Shown: piece after piece, positions 11,685 to 22,483 of the stretch
Layout of the letters: each line of letters opens with the position of its first letter
Position numbering within the stretch: the first letter of the stretch is position 1
Notes under the pieces: generated by a model
Told to the model about the DNA's origin: nothing
Databases searched by the model: none
What the model saw: only the letters and a program-made list of their open reading frames with translations
Made by a program: the position numbers and the translations under genes
From: Pseudomonadota bacterium
GTDB taxonomy: Bacteria; Pseudomonadota; Gammaproteobacteria; Steroidobacterales; Steroidobacteraceae
DNA: 64,000 nucleotides
Direction of reading: 5' to 3'
Assembly: GCA_019352035.1 (NCBI GenBank)
Contig: JABBNZ010000006.1
Span: 35,605-99,604, forward strand

Positions 11685-13871
11685 TCAGCCGGGCAGCCGC
11701 GACAGGTCCGCAACGCCCGCGAACAGCCCGCGCATCTGGGCCAGAAGCGCGAGGCGGTTGGCGCGCAGCTTCGGATCCTCGTCCATGACCATCACCTGAT
11801 CGAAGAATGCATCCACCGCCGGCCGCAGCTGGGCCAGCAACGCGAGCGAGCCGGCATAGTCCTTCCGCGCCGCCGCAGCGGACACGCCGTCGCGCCGCTG
11901 CCGCATCGCATGGAACAGTTCCCGTTCCGCCGGCGCCCGCAGCGCGCCCTCGTCCACATCCGCCGGAGCGCTTTCGCCCGCTTTGCGCAGGATGTTGGCG
12001 ACGCGCCTGTTGGCGGCAGTCAGGCTCGCGGCCTCCGGCAAGGTCATGAACGAGCTCAGCGCCATGAGCCGTGCATCGAAGTCGAGCGGGGAGGCGGGGC
12101 GGGTCGCAAGCACGGCATCGAACATCTCGGTCGTGATCGAAGCGGCCGCGGTCCCGGAGGCGCCAGGCGTCGCGGCGCCGGCGGCGCGCTCGAGGTAGTA
12201 GGCGCGCAGCCGCTCGAGGACATAGTCGTAGACTTCGGCTGCCACACTTTCGACCACGAGCGCGGGAGCGGGCTTGCCCGCCGCAGCCGCCGATTTCTCC
12301 ATGTCTGCGCGTGCCAGGGCGACCGCGAGAGCGAGAAACTGCGCCAGGTCGAGATCGAGACGCTTCTCGATCGCGATCCGCACGACGCCGATCGACGCCC
12401 GCCGCAGCCCGAACGGGTCTTTCGTCCCGGTCGGCTTCTCCCCGATGGCGAAAATCCCCGCCAGCGTGTCCAGCTTGTCGGCGATCGCCAGCGTGGCGCC
12501 GGCATCCGTGGCCGGCAGCTCGTCGCCGGCGCCGCGGGGCAGATAGTGCTCCCGGATCGCGGCGGCGGCCTCCGGTTCTTCTCCGTCGGCAAGGGCATAG
12601 TAGGTGCCCATGATGCCCTGGAGCTCCGGAAACTCTCCGACCATCGCGGTCAGCAGATCGCACTTGCAGAGCTGCGCCGCACGGCGCGCATGCGGAACGA
12701 GATTGGGATGGCGGGCGCCGGATTGGCTCAGGGCCTCGGCGATCTCGACCGCCAGCGTGCAGACGCGCCGCGATTTGTCGCCGAGGGACCCGAGCTTCGC
12801 CTGGAAGGTGACCTTCGTCAGCCCTTCGGCGCGCGCGGCCAGGGGAGACTTGCGGTCCTGATCCCAGAAGAATGCCGCGTCCGCGAGCCGGGGCCGTACG
12901 ACGCGCTCATTGCCCTCCACGACCTTCGGCGGGTCGCGGCTCTCGATGTTGGCTACGGCGATGAAGCAGGGCAACAACCGCCCGTCCGCGCCTTCCACCG
13001 GGAAGTAGCGCTGGTGATCCTCCAACGTGGAGATCAGCACCTCTCGCGGCAGAGCCAGGAAGCGCTCCTCGAAGCGGCCTGCGAGCGGCACAGGCCACTC
13101 CACCAGGGCGGTGACCTCATCGAGCAGTGCCTCGCTCACCAGCGCCCGGCCGCCCAGCTCACCCGCCACGGCCTCGACGCGCTCACGCACGAGCGAGCGG
13201 CGCGTCTCGAAGTCCGCGATGACATGACCGCGATTGCGCAGCGTGCGCTCGTACCCGGCGGGACTCGACAGGCGAAGCGGTTTCGGCGCGTGGAACCTGT
13301 GGCCCCGCGTGAGGTTGCCTGACGGCGTGTCGAGAAGCGTTGCGGGTACGAGCTCGTTTCCATAGAGCATTGCGATCCAGTGCACGGGCCGGACGAACTG
13401 CGCCTCGCCCGCGCCCCAGCGCATGCGCCGCGGAATCGGCAATGCATCGAGCGCGCTCTGCACCAGTCCGGGCAAGAGCTCCACCGCCGCCGCCCCGGCT
13501 TTGACGCCGATGTAATAGAGGAACGTGCCCTTGCTCTCCTCGCGGCGCTGCAGGTCCGCCACCGGCGCCTGGCAGCTCGCGGCGAAGGCCTGTGCGGCCC
13601 TCGTCGCAAGACCCTCGGCATCGAATGCGGCGTTGAGCGGCGGACCGCGCCGCTCGATCTTCTGATCCGGCTGGCGCGCTGCCAGCCGGCGAACGAGTAT
13701 CGCGAGCCGCCGGGGCGTCGCGAACGATCTGAGCTCGCCGTGGGCGAGGCCCGCCTTCGCCAGGCCGGCGGCGAAGCCGCCGGCGAACGCGCGCTCCAGC
13801 AGGCGCAGCGCCTTGGGCGGCAGCTCCTCGGTGCCGATCTCGACGAGGAAGTCGTGTTTTCCGGGCGTCAT
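11685..13871 (-). CDS. glyS: Glycyl-tRNA synthetase beta subunit
   Basis: GlyS (728 aa) is the tRNA-binding subunit of the alpha2beta2 class II glycyl-tRNA synthetase. It opens with the characteristic [17 protein letters not shown] motif and contains SLGDKSRRV and the HD-like core ([20 protein letters not shown]). The C-terminal ~100 residues form the anticodon-binding domain ([20 protein letters not shown]). It overlaps glyQ by 4 nt (ATGA), so the two subunits are translationally coupled. Confidence 0.97.
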   Translation of the reverse strand: MTPGKHDFLVEIGTEELPPKALRLLERAFAGGFAAGLAKAGLAHGELRSFATPRRLAILVRRLAARQPDQKIERRGPPLNAAFDAEGLATRAAQAFAASCQAPVADLQRREESKGTFLYYIGVKAGAAAVELLPGLVQSALDALPIPRRMRWGAGEAQFVRPVHWIAMLYGNELVPATLLDTPSGNLTRGHRFHAPKPLRLSSPAGYERTLRNRGHVIADFETRRSLVRERVEAVAGELGGRALVSEALLDEVTALVEWPVPLAGRFEERFLALPREVLISTLEDHQRYFPVEGADGRLLPCFIAVANIESRDPPKVVEGNERVVRPRLADAAFFWDQDRKSPLAARAEGLTKVTFQAKLGSLGDKSRRVCTLAVEIAEALSQSGARHPNLVPHARRAAQLCKCDLLTAMVGEFPELQGIMGTYYALADGEEPEAAAAIREHYLPRGAGDELPATDAGATLAIADKLDTLAGIFAIGEKPTGTKDPFGLRRASIGVVRIAIEKRLDLDLAQFLALAVALARADMEKSAAAAGKPAPALVVESVAAEVYDYVLERLRAYYLERAAGAATPGASGTAAASITTEMFDAVLATRPASPLDFDARLMALSSFMTLPEAASLTAANRRVANILRKAGESAPADVDEGALRAPAERELFHAMRQRRDGVSAAAARKDYAGSLALLAQLRPAVDAFFDQVMVMDEDPKLRANRLALLAQMRGLFAGVADLSRLPG

Positions 13872-14800
13872 GCGCCGGCCCTTGCGGCAGCAGCGCCGCC
13901 GGAAGCGAGCATGGGAAAGCCCAGCGCCTGGCGGCTCTCGTAATAAGCCTTCGCCACGCCCCCCGCGAGCGCGCGCATGCGCAGGATGTAACGCTGGCGT
14001 TCCGTCACCGAGATGGCCCGCCGCGCGTCCAGCAGATTGAAGGTGTGGGAGGCTTTCAACACCTGCTCGTAGGCGGGCAACGCGAGGCCTGCCGCGAGCA
14101 GCTCCTTGCAGACGCGCTCGTGATCGTCGAAATGGCGGAACAGCGTCGCGACGTCCGCCCGCTCGAAGTCATACCGCGACTGCTCCACCTCGTTCTGGTG
14201 GAACACATCGCCGTAAGTCACGCGGCCGAGGGGCCCGTCGGTCCACACGATGTCGTAGATGCTCTCCACTCCCTGCAGATACATCGCGAGCCGCTCCAGA
14301 CCGTACGTGATCTCTCCCGTGACCGGCCGGCAATCGAGGCCGCCGACCTGCTGGAAGTAAGTGAGCTGAGTGATCTCCATGCCGTTCAGCCACACTTCCC
14401 ACCCGAGGCCCCATGCGCCCAGGGTCGGTGACTCCCAGTTGTCCTCCACGAAGCGCACATCGTGCACCAGCGGATCGAAGCCGAGGGCCCGCAGGCTCCC
14501 GAGGTACTGATCCAGGATGTCGAGCGGTGAGGGCTTGATGACGACCTGGAACTGGTAGTAGTGCTGCAGCCGGAAGGGATTCTCGCCGTAACGGCCGTCG
14601 GCCGGGCGGCGTGAAGGCTGGACGTAGGCGGCGCTCCACGGCTCGGGCCCGATGGACCTGAGGAACGTTGCCGTGTGAAAGGTCCCGGCCCCGACCTCCA
14701 TGTCGTAGGGCTGCAGGACGACACAGCCGCGCTCCGACCAATAGCGTTGCAGCGCGAAGATCAGCTCCTGAAAGGTGCGGGGCGGCGTACCGGTTCTCAT
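13868..14800 (-). CDS. glyQ: Glycyl-tRNA synthetase alpha subunit
   Basis: GlyQ (310 aa) is the catalytic subunit that activates glycine and charges tRNA-Gly. The start [19 protein letters not shown] and [17 protein letters not shown] are signature regions, and [20 protein letters not shown] forms the active site. Length is usual. It heads a minus-strand glyQ-glyS-plsC unit, divergent from the glnA regulatory region to its right. Confidence 0.97.
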   Translation of the reverse strand: MRTGTPPRTFQELIFALQRYWSERGCVVLQPYDMEVGAGTFHTATFLRSIGPEPWSAAYVQPSRRPADGRYGENPFRLQHYYQFQVVIKPSPLDILDQYLGSLRALGFDPLVHDVRFVEDNWESPTLGAWGLGWEVWLNGMEITQLTYFQQVGGLDCRPVTGEITYGLERLAMYLQGVESIYDIVWTDGPLGRVTYGDVFHQNEVEQSRYDFERADVATLFRHFDDHERVCKELLAAGLALPAYEQVLKASHTFNLLDARRAISVTERQRYILRMRALAGGVAKAYYESRQALGFPMLASGGAAAARAGA

Positions 14801-14938
14801 CGCGTCGGACTAGGGTGCAAAAGAGCCGCCGATTATAGCCGCCGAAAGCCGGCGCGGCGGGGCCGCGGCGGCCCGCACCAAAAGGAGGCGGTGCCGCGCC
14901 CCCGTGACGGTGGCGGTCAGGCGCGAGGGCTGGTGATT

Positions 14939-14953
14939 GCACCAATCTGGTGC
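14939..14953. promoter_or_regulatory. NtrC-binding site 1 upstream of glnA
   Basis: GCACC-N5-GGTGC, a perfect dyad matching the NtrC (NRI) consensus TGCACYN5GGTGCA core. Its centre is about 116 bp before the predicted glnA transcription start and 31 bp from site 2, the helical phasing of the classical E. coli glnAp2 enhancer. ntrB and ntrC are encoded downstream. Confidence 0.8.
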
Positions 14954-14969
14954 CACAATCTTGGCGGCT

Positions 14970-14984
14970 GCACCATTGCGGTGC
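14970..14984. promoter_or_regulatory. NtrC-binding site 2 upstream of glnA
   Basis: A second perfect GCACC-N5-GGTGC dyad, centred 31 bp (about three turns) after site 1 and about 85 bp before the predicted start. Paired sites allow NtrC oligomers to contact sigma-54 polymerase by looping. Confidence 0.8.
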
Positions 14985-15037
14985 GCGCGTTCCGCCGATC
15001 GAGGGCTAAGTCCTTGATCCGCAACACAGCTGCAGCT

Positions 15038-15051
15038 GGCACAGCGCCTGC
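15038..15051 (+). promoter_or_regulatory. Sigma-54 (-24/-12) promoter of glnA
   Basis: TGGCACAGCGCCTGCA has the invariant GG at 15038-15039 and GC at 15050-15051 separated by exactly 10 nt, with the TGGCAC half perfect. The predicted start is near 15062, leaving a ~95-nt leader before glnA. The NtrC sites upstream support it. Confidence 0.75.
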
Positions 15052-15156
15052 ACTACCACAGCGCTCCGCCAGGCCCGGGTGACCGCCCCGGTTCTCGGGA
15101 TCGCACGCACGAGTCCAGCCTCGCCTGGCGGGCACCACCTTTCCTCCGGAGGAGAT

Positions 15157-16566
15157 ATGACACCGACCGATGTGCTGACGCTGATCAAAGAAAAAGAAAT
15201 CAAGTTCGCCGACCTGAGATTCACCGACACGCGCGGTAAAGAGCAGCACGTGACGATTCCCGCGCGCCTCGTCGACGAGGATCTGTTCCGGGACGGCAAG
15301 ATGTTCGACGGCTCCTCCATCGCCGGCTGGAAGGGCATCAACGAGTCGGACATGATCCTCATGCCGGAGGCCAACACGGCGATCATCGATCCGTTCTTCG
15401 AGGACGCGACGATCAACATTCGGTGCGATGTCATCGAGCCCGCGACCATGCAGGGCTACGAGCGCGATCCGCGCTCGCTCGCCAAGCGCGCCGAGGCATA
15501 CCTGAAGTCGACGGGCATCGCCGACAACGCGCTCTTCGGCCCGGAGAACGAGTTCTTCATCTTCGACGGCGTGCGCTATGGCAACGAGATGCGCGGCTGT
15601 TTCTACGAAATCGACTCCGTGCAAGGCGCGTGGAGCTCGGGCACGGAGTACACCGACGGCAACCGCGGCCACCGCCCCGGCATCAAGGGCGGCTACTTCC
15701 CGGTGCCGCCGGTCGATGCCTTCCAGGACATCCGCTCGGCGATGTGCCTGGCGCTCGAGGAGCTCGGCCTGCAGGTCGAGGTGCACCACCACGAAGTCGC
15801 CACCGGCGGCCAGAGCGAGATCGGCGTCGGCGCCGGCACTCTGGTGCAGAAGGCCGACCAGGTGCAGATCCTGAAGTACGCCGTGCTCAACGTCGCCCAC
15901 CGCTACGGCAAGACGGCCACCTTCATGCCGAAGCCGCTCGTCGGCGACAACGGCAGCGGCATGCACGTCCACCAGTCCCTGCAGAAGGAAGGCAAGGCCC
16001 TTTTCGCGGGGGACAAATACGGCGGTCTCTCCGACATCGCCCTCTACTACATCGGCGGCATCATCAAGCACGCGCGGGCGCTCAACGCGTTCACCAACGC
16101 CGGTACCAACAGCTACAAGCGCCTGGTGCCCGGCTTCGAGGCGCCCGTGATGCTCGCGTATTCCGCGCGCAACCGCTCGGCCTCGATCCGTATTCCGTGG
16201 GTCTCGAACCCGAAGGCGCGCCGCATCGAGGTCCGGTTCCCGGACTCCAGCGCGAACCCGTACTTCGCGTTCGCGGCCATGATGATGGCCGGTCTCGACG
16301 GCATTCAGAACAAGATTCACCCCGGCGATCCCGCCGACAAGGATCTCTACGATCTGGAGCCGGAAGAGGCCAAGCACATCCCGACGGTCTGCCATTCCCT
16401 CGACATGGCCATCGACTATCTCGACAAGGATCGCGAGTTCCTGACCCGCGGCGGCGTGTTCACCAACGACGTCATCGATGCCTACATCGCCCTGAAGATG
16501 CAGGAGATCACGCGGTTCCGCATGGCGACCCATCCGGTGGAGATGGAGCTGTATTACAGCTGCTGA
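15157..16566 (+). CDS. glnA: Glutamine synthetase, type I
   Basis: GlnA (469 aa) makes glutamine from glutamate, ammonia and [20 protein letters not shown], the metal-site [22 protein letters not shown] and the [11 protein letters not shown] motif are all intact. Tyr398 in [11 protein letters not shown] is the expected adenylylation site, so GlnE control is likely. The ATG at 15157 is chosen over the in-frame 15079 codon because GGAGGAG lies directly before it and residues match family N-termini. Expression is predicted from the NtrC/sigma-54 promoter upstream, and ntrBC lie downstream. Confidence 0.98.
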   Translation: MTPTDVLTLIKEKEIKFADLRFTDTRGKEQHVTIPARLVDEDLFRDGKMFDGSSIAGWKGINESDMILMPEANTAIIDPFFEDATINIRCDVIEPATMQGYERDPRSLAKRAEAYLKSTGIADNALFGPENEFFIFDGVRYGNEMRGCFYEIDSVQGAWSSGTEYTDGNRGHRPGIKGGYFPVPPVDAFQDIRSAMCLALEELGLQVEVHHHEVATGGQSEIGVGAGTLVQKADQVQILKYAVLNVAHRYGKTATFMPKPLVGDNGSGMHVHQSLQKEGKALFAGDKYGGLSDIALYYIGGIIKHARALNAFTNAGTNSYKRLVPGFEAPVMLAYSARNRSASIRIPWVSNPKARRIEVRFPDSSANPYFAFAAMMMAGLDGIQNKIHPGDPADKDLYDLEPEEAKHIPTVCHSLDMAIDYLDKDREFLTRGGVFTNDVIDAYIALKMQEITRFRMATHPVEMELYYSC

Positions 16567-16694
16567 CCGGAGAGCCGTGAAGCCAGTCGCCCCCCCATCC
16601 TCCTGCTGCGAAGCGTTCCGGCCCTGCCGCAATCGCTGCGCAGCGGGGGGGCGCCTGGTTCCTTTGTACCCAATGCGGCATCGGGCTATGCTCG

Positions 16695-17297
16695 ATGCCT
16701 ATGCGCCCGACTACATTTACCTTAATCCGGCCGGCCCTCGCCCGCACGGTCGTGGCGGTTCTCGCGACCCTGGCTGCCGCGGGGCTGGCTTGCGCTGCCG
16801 CGCTGGCGGGCAACGGCACCACGACCGTCTACAAGTGGATCGATGCCAGAGGGGTCGTCCACTACAGCGACCAGCCGCACGCCCACGCGCAGAAACTGGA
16901 AATCCAAGGCGCCCAGACTTTTGCGGCGCCGCCGACTCCCCCGACTTCCTCCGAGTACGCGCCGCAGGGGACCCAGGCTCCGAGTGCCGCGTATCGCACC
17001 TGCGAGATCGCCCAGCCCGGCGATCAGCAGATGTTGATGAACGTCTACCGCGCGACCGTGGTCGTGCGGACCTCGCCCCCCCTGCGCCAGGGCGACGACA
17101 TCCGCCTCTTCGTCGACGGCAAGCAGGTTCCGGGCTCCGGCACCACGTACACCGTCCCCGTCTTTCGTGGCCAGCACTCCGCGCAAGCCATGATCGAGGA
17201 CAGTACCGGGCAGATCATCTGCGAGACGAGCACGATCACCTTCTACGTGCACCAGCCCTCGATCCAAAATCCGCACAATCCCGTCCGTCCGCACTAG
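16695..17297 (+). CDS. DUF4124 domain-containing exported protein
   Basis: A 200-aa protein with a signal-like N-terminus (RTVVAVLATLAAAGLACAAA) and then the DUF4124 signature TTTVYKWIDARGVVHYSDQP. A Pro/Thr-rich linker follows, then a C-terminal beta domain (VVVRTSPPLRQGDDIRLFVDG) of the kind seen in many periplasmic proteins. A second ATG lies two codons later. The glnA-DUF4124-ntrBC order is seen in other gammaproteobacteria. Function is unknown. Confidence 0.85.
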   Translation: MPMRPTTFTLIRPALARTVVAVLATLAAAGLACAAALAGNGTTTVYKWIDARGVVHYSDQPHAHAQKLEIQGAQTFAAPPTPPTSSEYAPQGTQAPSAAYRTCEIAQPGDQQMLMNVYRATVVVRTSPPLRQGDDIRLFVDGKQVPGSGTTYTVPVFRGQHSAQAMIEDSTGQIICETSTITFYVHQPSIQNPHNPVRPH

Positions 17298-17603
17298 CTG
17301 CGGCCGCGCGGCGGCCCGGGAGGAGCGAGGCCCGGGACGGGCCGAGCAAATCACTGGCTTTCCGCGCGGAGCAGGAAAGCGGGAGCGCGGAAGGCTTTTG
17401 CGCCGGCCTTCAGGGGCTCGCCGCGTGCGGCGAACGGCCGCGCGGGACCGCGCGGGCCTCTGAGACCCGCGGCCCCGAAGTCGCAAGCGGCACCGGGAGG
17501 CGGTGCCCTGCCGTCAGGGAGGGCCATGGCGGCGCGCCCGCGGGCGTTCCCGGAAAATGCCGGTCGAGCGAGACTCCGGAGACCGAAACGAGAGGGACCG
17601 GCC
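17298..17603. other. Intergenic region between the DUF4124 gene and ntrB
   Basis: No gene is supported. It holds a perfect 7-bp stem-loop at 17489-17507 (GGCACCG, loop GGAGG, CGGTGCC) with no T-run. An in-frame extension of ntrB back to 17526 is Arg/Pro-rich and not thought to be coding. A GAGAGGGA sequence near 17590 is the likely ntrB ribosome site. Confidence 0.5.
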
Positions 17604-18694
17604 ATGGCCGCTGAGTACCCCATCCCCTCGGCCCTGTCCCACTTCGACCCGGCTGATCTGTTAGATGCACTCTCCACAGGCATCATCGTCCTGGACGCGC
17701 AACTCTGCGCCATCTACGCCAACGTCGCCGCCCAGGATCTGCTCGCCTTCAGCCTCAACAAAGCGCGCGGCCGCCCCTTCCCGGACTTCCTGGTGGACGG
17801 CAACGGCCTCACCGCCATCCTCCGCCGTGCGCTCGAAGCCGGCGAAGGCATCGCCGACCGCGAGCTCACCGTCCGCCCCGCCGGCACCCCCCGCGAGCCG
17901 CGCACGCTGGACGTCACCATCACCCCGCTCGAAGGCCAGGTGACCGGAACCCACCTGCTCCTGGAGCTGGCCGACACCACCCAACGCCAGCGCATCTCCC
18001 GCGAGAACGATCTGCTCGCGCGCCTCGACGGCAGCCGCCTCATGGTCCGCCAGCTCGCCCATGAGATCAAAAATCCGCTCGGCGGCCTGCGCGGCGCCGC
18101 CCAGCTCCTCGAGCGCGAGCTGCAAGGCGCCTCGCTGAAGGAATACACCCGGGTCATCATCGGGGAGGCCGACCGCCTGGCGGCGCTGGTCGACTCCATG
18201 GCGGGCCCGAAGCGCGTGCCGCAGAAGTCGCTGATCAACGTGCACGAAGTCTGCGAGCACGTGTATCACCTGCTGCGCGCGGAGGCGGGCGCGGCGATCA
18301 ACATCGAGCGCGACTACGACCCCAGCCTGCCGAACGCCATGCTCGACCGCCACCAGATCATCCAGGCGCTGCTCAACGTGGCCCGCAACGCCTTGCAGGC
18401 GCTGGGCGCCCGCGGCCGCATCGTGCTGCGCACCCGCGCGCTCTCCAATGTCAGCATCGGCCTGGCGCGCCATCGCCTCGTGGCCAGCGTCCAGGTGGAG
18501 GACGACGGCCCGGGCGTCCCCGAGGATCTGCGCTCCAGCATCTTCTATCCTCTGGTCACCGGCCGGCCCGGCGGCAGCGGTCTCGGTCTCGCGGTCGCGC
18601 AGGAGCTGGTGTCCCGCAACGGCGGCCTCATCGAATTCGAGAGCGAGTCGGGAAGGACCGTGTTCACACTGCTGCTGCCGATGGGAGACGCCGC

Positions 18695-18698
<4 letters not shown>
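17604..18698 (+). CDS. glnL: Nitrogen regulation sensor histidine kinase NtrB
   Basis: NtrB/NRII (364 aa) phosphorylates NtrC when nitrogen is scarce, under PII control. It is cytosolic, with an N-terminal PAS-like domain (LLDALSTGIIVLDAQLCAIYAN), the H-box around His153 (RQLAHEIKNPLGGLRGA), an N-box (ALLNVARNALQAL) and G-boxes (DDGPGVP; GGSGLGLAVAQELV). The ATG at 17604 is preferred to 17526: it follows a purine-rich ribosome site and matches family N-termini. It overlaps ntrC by 4 nt. Confidence 0.95.
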
Positions 18699-20137
<1,439 letters not shown>

Positions 20138-20149
20138 CCCGCCCCCGGG

Positions 20150-21130
20150 TTACCCCGATACCGGCGCGTCCTGCGTTTCCCGGCTGGTGCGCAGGCTCCC
20201 GACGAGCTCGCCGACGCTCTCGAAGCCGTTCTCGCGCAGGTACTCCGCGATTCCCTCGTTCACCTTCCTGCAAACGAAGGGATCGTAGAAGAGCGCCGTC
20301 CCGATACCGACCGCCGAGGCGCCGGCAATCAGGAATTCCACGGCATCGGTCGCCGTGGTGATGCCGCCCTGCCCGATGATGGGCACTCCGTGCGGCTTCG
20401 CCACCTCGTACACCTGGTGGACCTTGAGCAGCGCGATCGGCTTGATCGCAGGGCCGGAGAGGCCTCCCTGGACGTTGCCGATGACGGGCCGGCGCGTCCG
20501 CGCATCGATGGCCATGCCCATCATCGTGTTGATCACCGACAGCGCATCGGTCCCGGCCTCGATGCATCGCCGCGCATTCTCGCGGATGTCGGTCTGGTTG
20601 GGTGAGAGCTTGGTGATGAGGGGCTTCTTCGTCGCGCGGCGGCAGGCCTCGACCACCTGCGCGGACATCTCAGGATAGTTGCCGAACGCCACGCCGCCCT
20701 CCTTCACGTTGGGGCAGGAGATGTTGATCTCGATGGCGTCGATGGGCGACTGGTCGAACAGGCGCGTGACCTCGGCGTACTCCTCCACCGTGGAGCCGGA
20801 GACATTGGCGATGAAGCGCGTCTCGGTGAAATCGAGCTGCGGCAGGATGCGGCGCACCACGTGCGCCGCGCCCGGGTTCTGCAGGCCGATGGCATTCAAC
20901 ATCCCGGCGGGCGTCTCATACACACGGTGAGGCGGATTGCCGAGCCGCGCGGCGAGGGTCGTGCCCTTCAGCACCACCGCGCCCGCATCGCGGTTGGAGA
21001 AACCCTCGATCCGCGTGTACTCCTCGCCGAAGCCGACGCAGCCGGAGAGCAGCACGATGGGCGAGGCGAGCTCCAGTCCGCAGAACTTCAGGCGCAGCGC
21101 GCCCGCAGAGCCATTCGTGTCGTGGGTCAT
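20150..21130 (-). CDS. pyrD: Dihydroorotate dehydrogenase, class 1B-type catalytic subunit
   Basis: A 326-aa FMN enzyme of pyrimidine synthesis oxidising dihydroorotate to orotate. The substrate motif NISCPNVKEGG carries the class 1 catalytic Cys, not the Ser of class 2. GIGTALFYDP and GGITTATDAVEF form the FMN phosphate site. Class 1B enzymes normally pair with the Fe-S/FAD subunit PyrK; none is adjacent. It is the last gene of a minus-strand group with the holin-like and START-like genes. Confidence 0.88.
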   Translation of the reverse strand: MTHDTNGSAGALRLKFCGLELASPIVLLSGCVGFGEEYTRIEGFSNRDAGAVVLKGTTLAARLGNPPHRVYETPAGMLNAIGLQNPGAAHVVRRILPQLDFTETRFIANVSGSTVEEYAEVTRLFDQSPIDAIEINISCPNVKEGGVAFGNYPEMSAQVVEACRRATKKPLITKLSPNQTDIRENARRCIEAGTDALSVINTMMGMAIDARTRRPVIGNVQGGLSGPAIKPIALLKVHQVYEVAKPHGVPIIGQGGITTATDAVEFLIAGASAVGIGTALFYDPFVCRKVNEGIAEYLRENGFESVGELVGSLRTSRETQDAPVSG

Positions 21131-21168
21131 GTCGGCACCTTAAAGCACAGGCACATGGGCGCGCCCCA

Positions 21169-21546
21169 TCAAAGCTTGCGGACGTGGACGTCTACTCTGC
21201 CCCGCGGCCCGATCAGCCACGAGCCGAGCCAGCCCGTGATCCAGACGATGAGCGCCGTCGCGAACGCCGACCAGAACCCGCCGTAGATGTGGAATCCGGG
21301 CAGCATCCACGCCACCAGCGCCACCATCGCCGTGTTGACGACAGCCAGGAAGAATCCGAGGCTGAGGATCGTGATCGGCAGGGTGAGGATCACCAGGACC
21401 GGCCGCACGACCGCATTGACGATCCCGAGCAGCAGTCCGGCGAGCACCAGCGTCCCGGCGTTGTCGATGCGGATCCCATGGACCCATCGCGTCGCGACCC
21501 AGAGTCCGACTGCGCTGATCAGCGCCCGCAGCACGAAGCGCGTCAT
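21169..21546 (-). CDS. Phage holin family 4-type membrane protein
   Basis: A 125-aa protein with about four hydrophobic helices (LLLGIVNAVVRPVLVILTLP, FFLAVVNTAMVALVAWML, ATALIVWITGWLGSWL). It matches the widespread chromosomal family named after phage holins, with the NAVVRPVLxxLTLPITxLTLG-like core visible. These are not thought to be lysis proteins when chromosomal. Its ATG overlaps the stop of the upstream START-like gene (ATGA). Confidence 0.85.
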   Translation of the reverse strand: MTRFVLRALISAVGLWVATRWVHGIRIDNAGTLVLAGLLLGIVNAVVRPVLVILTLPITILSLGFFLAVVNTAMVALVAWMLPGFHIYGGFWSAFATALIVWITGWLGSWLIGPRGRVDVHVRKL

Positions 21547-21992
21547 GCTCCCTCCCGCCGCGCGAAGCCCTCGATCAAGGCCTTCAATCGGGTCATCGCC
21601 GCCTGCCAGCCGGTTCGCAGCCGCAGATACTGGGCGTCCCACTCCGGGCCGCCCGGCACGCCGGAGCCCAGGAGACGCAGAATGGTTCCACCCGTGCGGC
21701 CCGGCTCCAGGATGAAGTCGTCGATCAGCGCGCTGTCGGCGGGCGGCAGGGCCGAGCTCGGCAGGTAAATGAGCCGCATCCGGCGGCCAGGCTCGTAGAC
21801 GTCGATGTGCGCCTCGAGCTCCGTGACCCGATCGACGCACGCGCGAAACAGCCCTCCCGCCCGCGGGCGGATCTCGGCCCTCGGGGAGCACCACGTGCTC
21901 AGCTGCGCCGGATCGGTCAGCGCCCGCCAGACCGTCGGCACATCGACCGCGAGGTCGATCCGGTGGGCATAGCCCCGAGTCTTCTCCTTCAT
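21543..21992 (-). CDS. SRPBCC/START-like domain protein (AHSA1 family)
   Basis: A 149-aa protein with the AHSA1-type opening IDLAVDVPTVWRALTDPAQLSTWC and C-terminal helix (GWQAAMTRLKALIEGFARR). The fold binds hydrophobic ligands; the actual ligand is unknown. The ATG at 21992 is preferred to 22022 because it precedes the conserved start and has GGTCAT/ACCGG context without extra residues. First gene of the minus-strand unit ending in pyrD. Confidence 0.8.
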   Translation of the reverse strand: MKEKTRGYAHRIDLAVDVPTVWRALTDPAQLSTWCSPRAEIRPRAGGLFRACVDRVTELEAHIDVYEPGRRMRLIYLPSSALPPADSALIDDFILEPGRTGGTILRLLGSGVPGGPEWDAQYLRLRTGWQAAMTRLKALIEGFARREGA

Positions 21993-22077
21993 GACCGGTA
22001 ATTGTGCCTCAATCCGAACCATCGTGGTCCGGCTGCGGTTACGCTAGACACACGCGTCGCCTACTTCGGAGGTTCTC

Positions 22078-22473
22078 ATGGCCCTCGTCAACCTGATCGT
22101 GGCCCTCGCCCTGCTGCAGTTCTTCGCCTTCGCGACCGCGGTCGGCAATGCCAGGGAGAAATACAAGGTCCCCGCCCCCGCGACCACCGGCAACGAGATG
22201 TTCGAGCGCCGCTTCCGGGTTCAGATGAACACGCTGGAGCTGCTCATCATGTTCGTCCCGGCCATCTGGATGTTCGGCTTCTACGTCAATGCCCATGCCG
22301 CGGCAGGGCTCGGCGCGCTCTACATCATCGGGCGCTGCATCTATTACTTTTCCTACGTGAAAGACCCGAGCAAGCGGTCCCTCGGCTTCGGACTGTCCGC
22401 CGGTCCCGTCGCGGTGCTCGTCATCGGCGCGCTCGTCGGCGCCGCCGCCGGTGTCATTCACGGCCTCCGCTGA
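22078..22473 (+). CDS. MAPEG family membrane protein
   Basis: A 131-aa protein with four hydrophobic segments and the MAPEG signature ERRFRVQMNTLELLIMFVPAIW. Eukaryotic homologues conjugate glutathione or make leukotrienes; bacterial members are glutathione-related but mostly uncharacterised. GGAGG sits 6-10 nt before the ATG. It stands alone between divergent and convergent neighbours. Confidence 0.88.
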   Translation: MALVNLIVALALLQFFAFATAVGNAREKYKVPAPATTGNEMFERRFRVQMNTLELLIMFVPAIWMFGFYVNAHAAAGLGALYIIGRCIYYFSYVKDPSKRSLGFGLSAGPVAVLVIGALVGAAAGVIHGLR

Positions 22474-22483
22474 TCCGGGCGAT

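Noticed and set aside
17526..17603. Extended N-terminus for ntrB
   Set aside because: Unconserved Arg/Pro-rich residues, and the ATG at 17604 has a better ribosome site and fits family N-termini.
21169..21546. Holin-like protein as evidence of a prophage
   Set aside because: This family is common on chromosomes; no phage structural, integrase or lysis genes are nearby.
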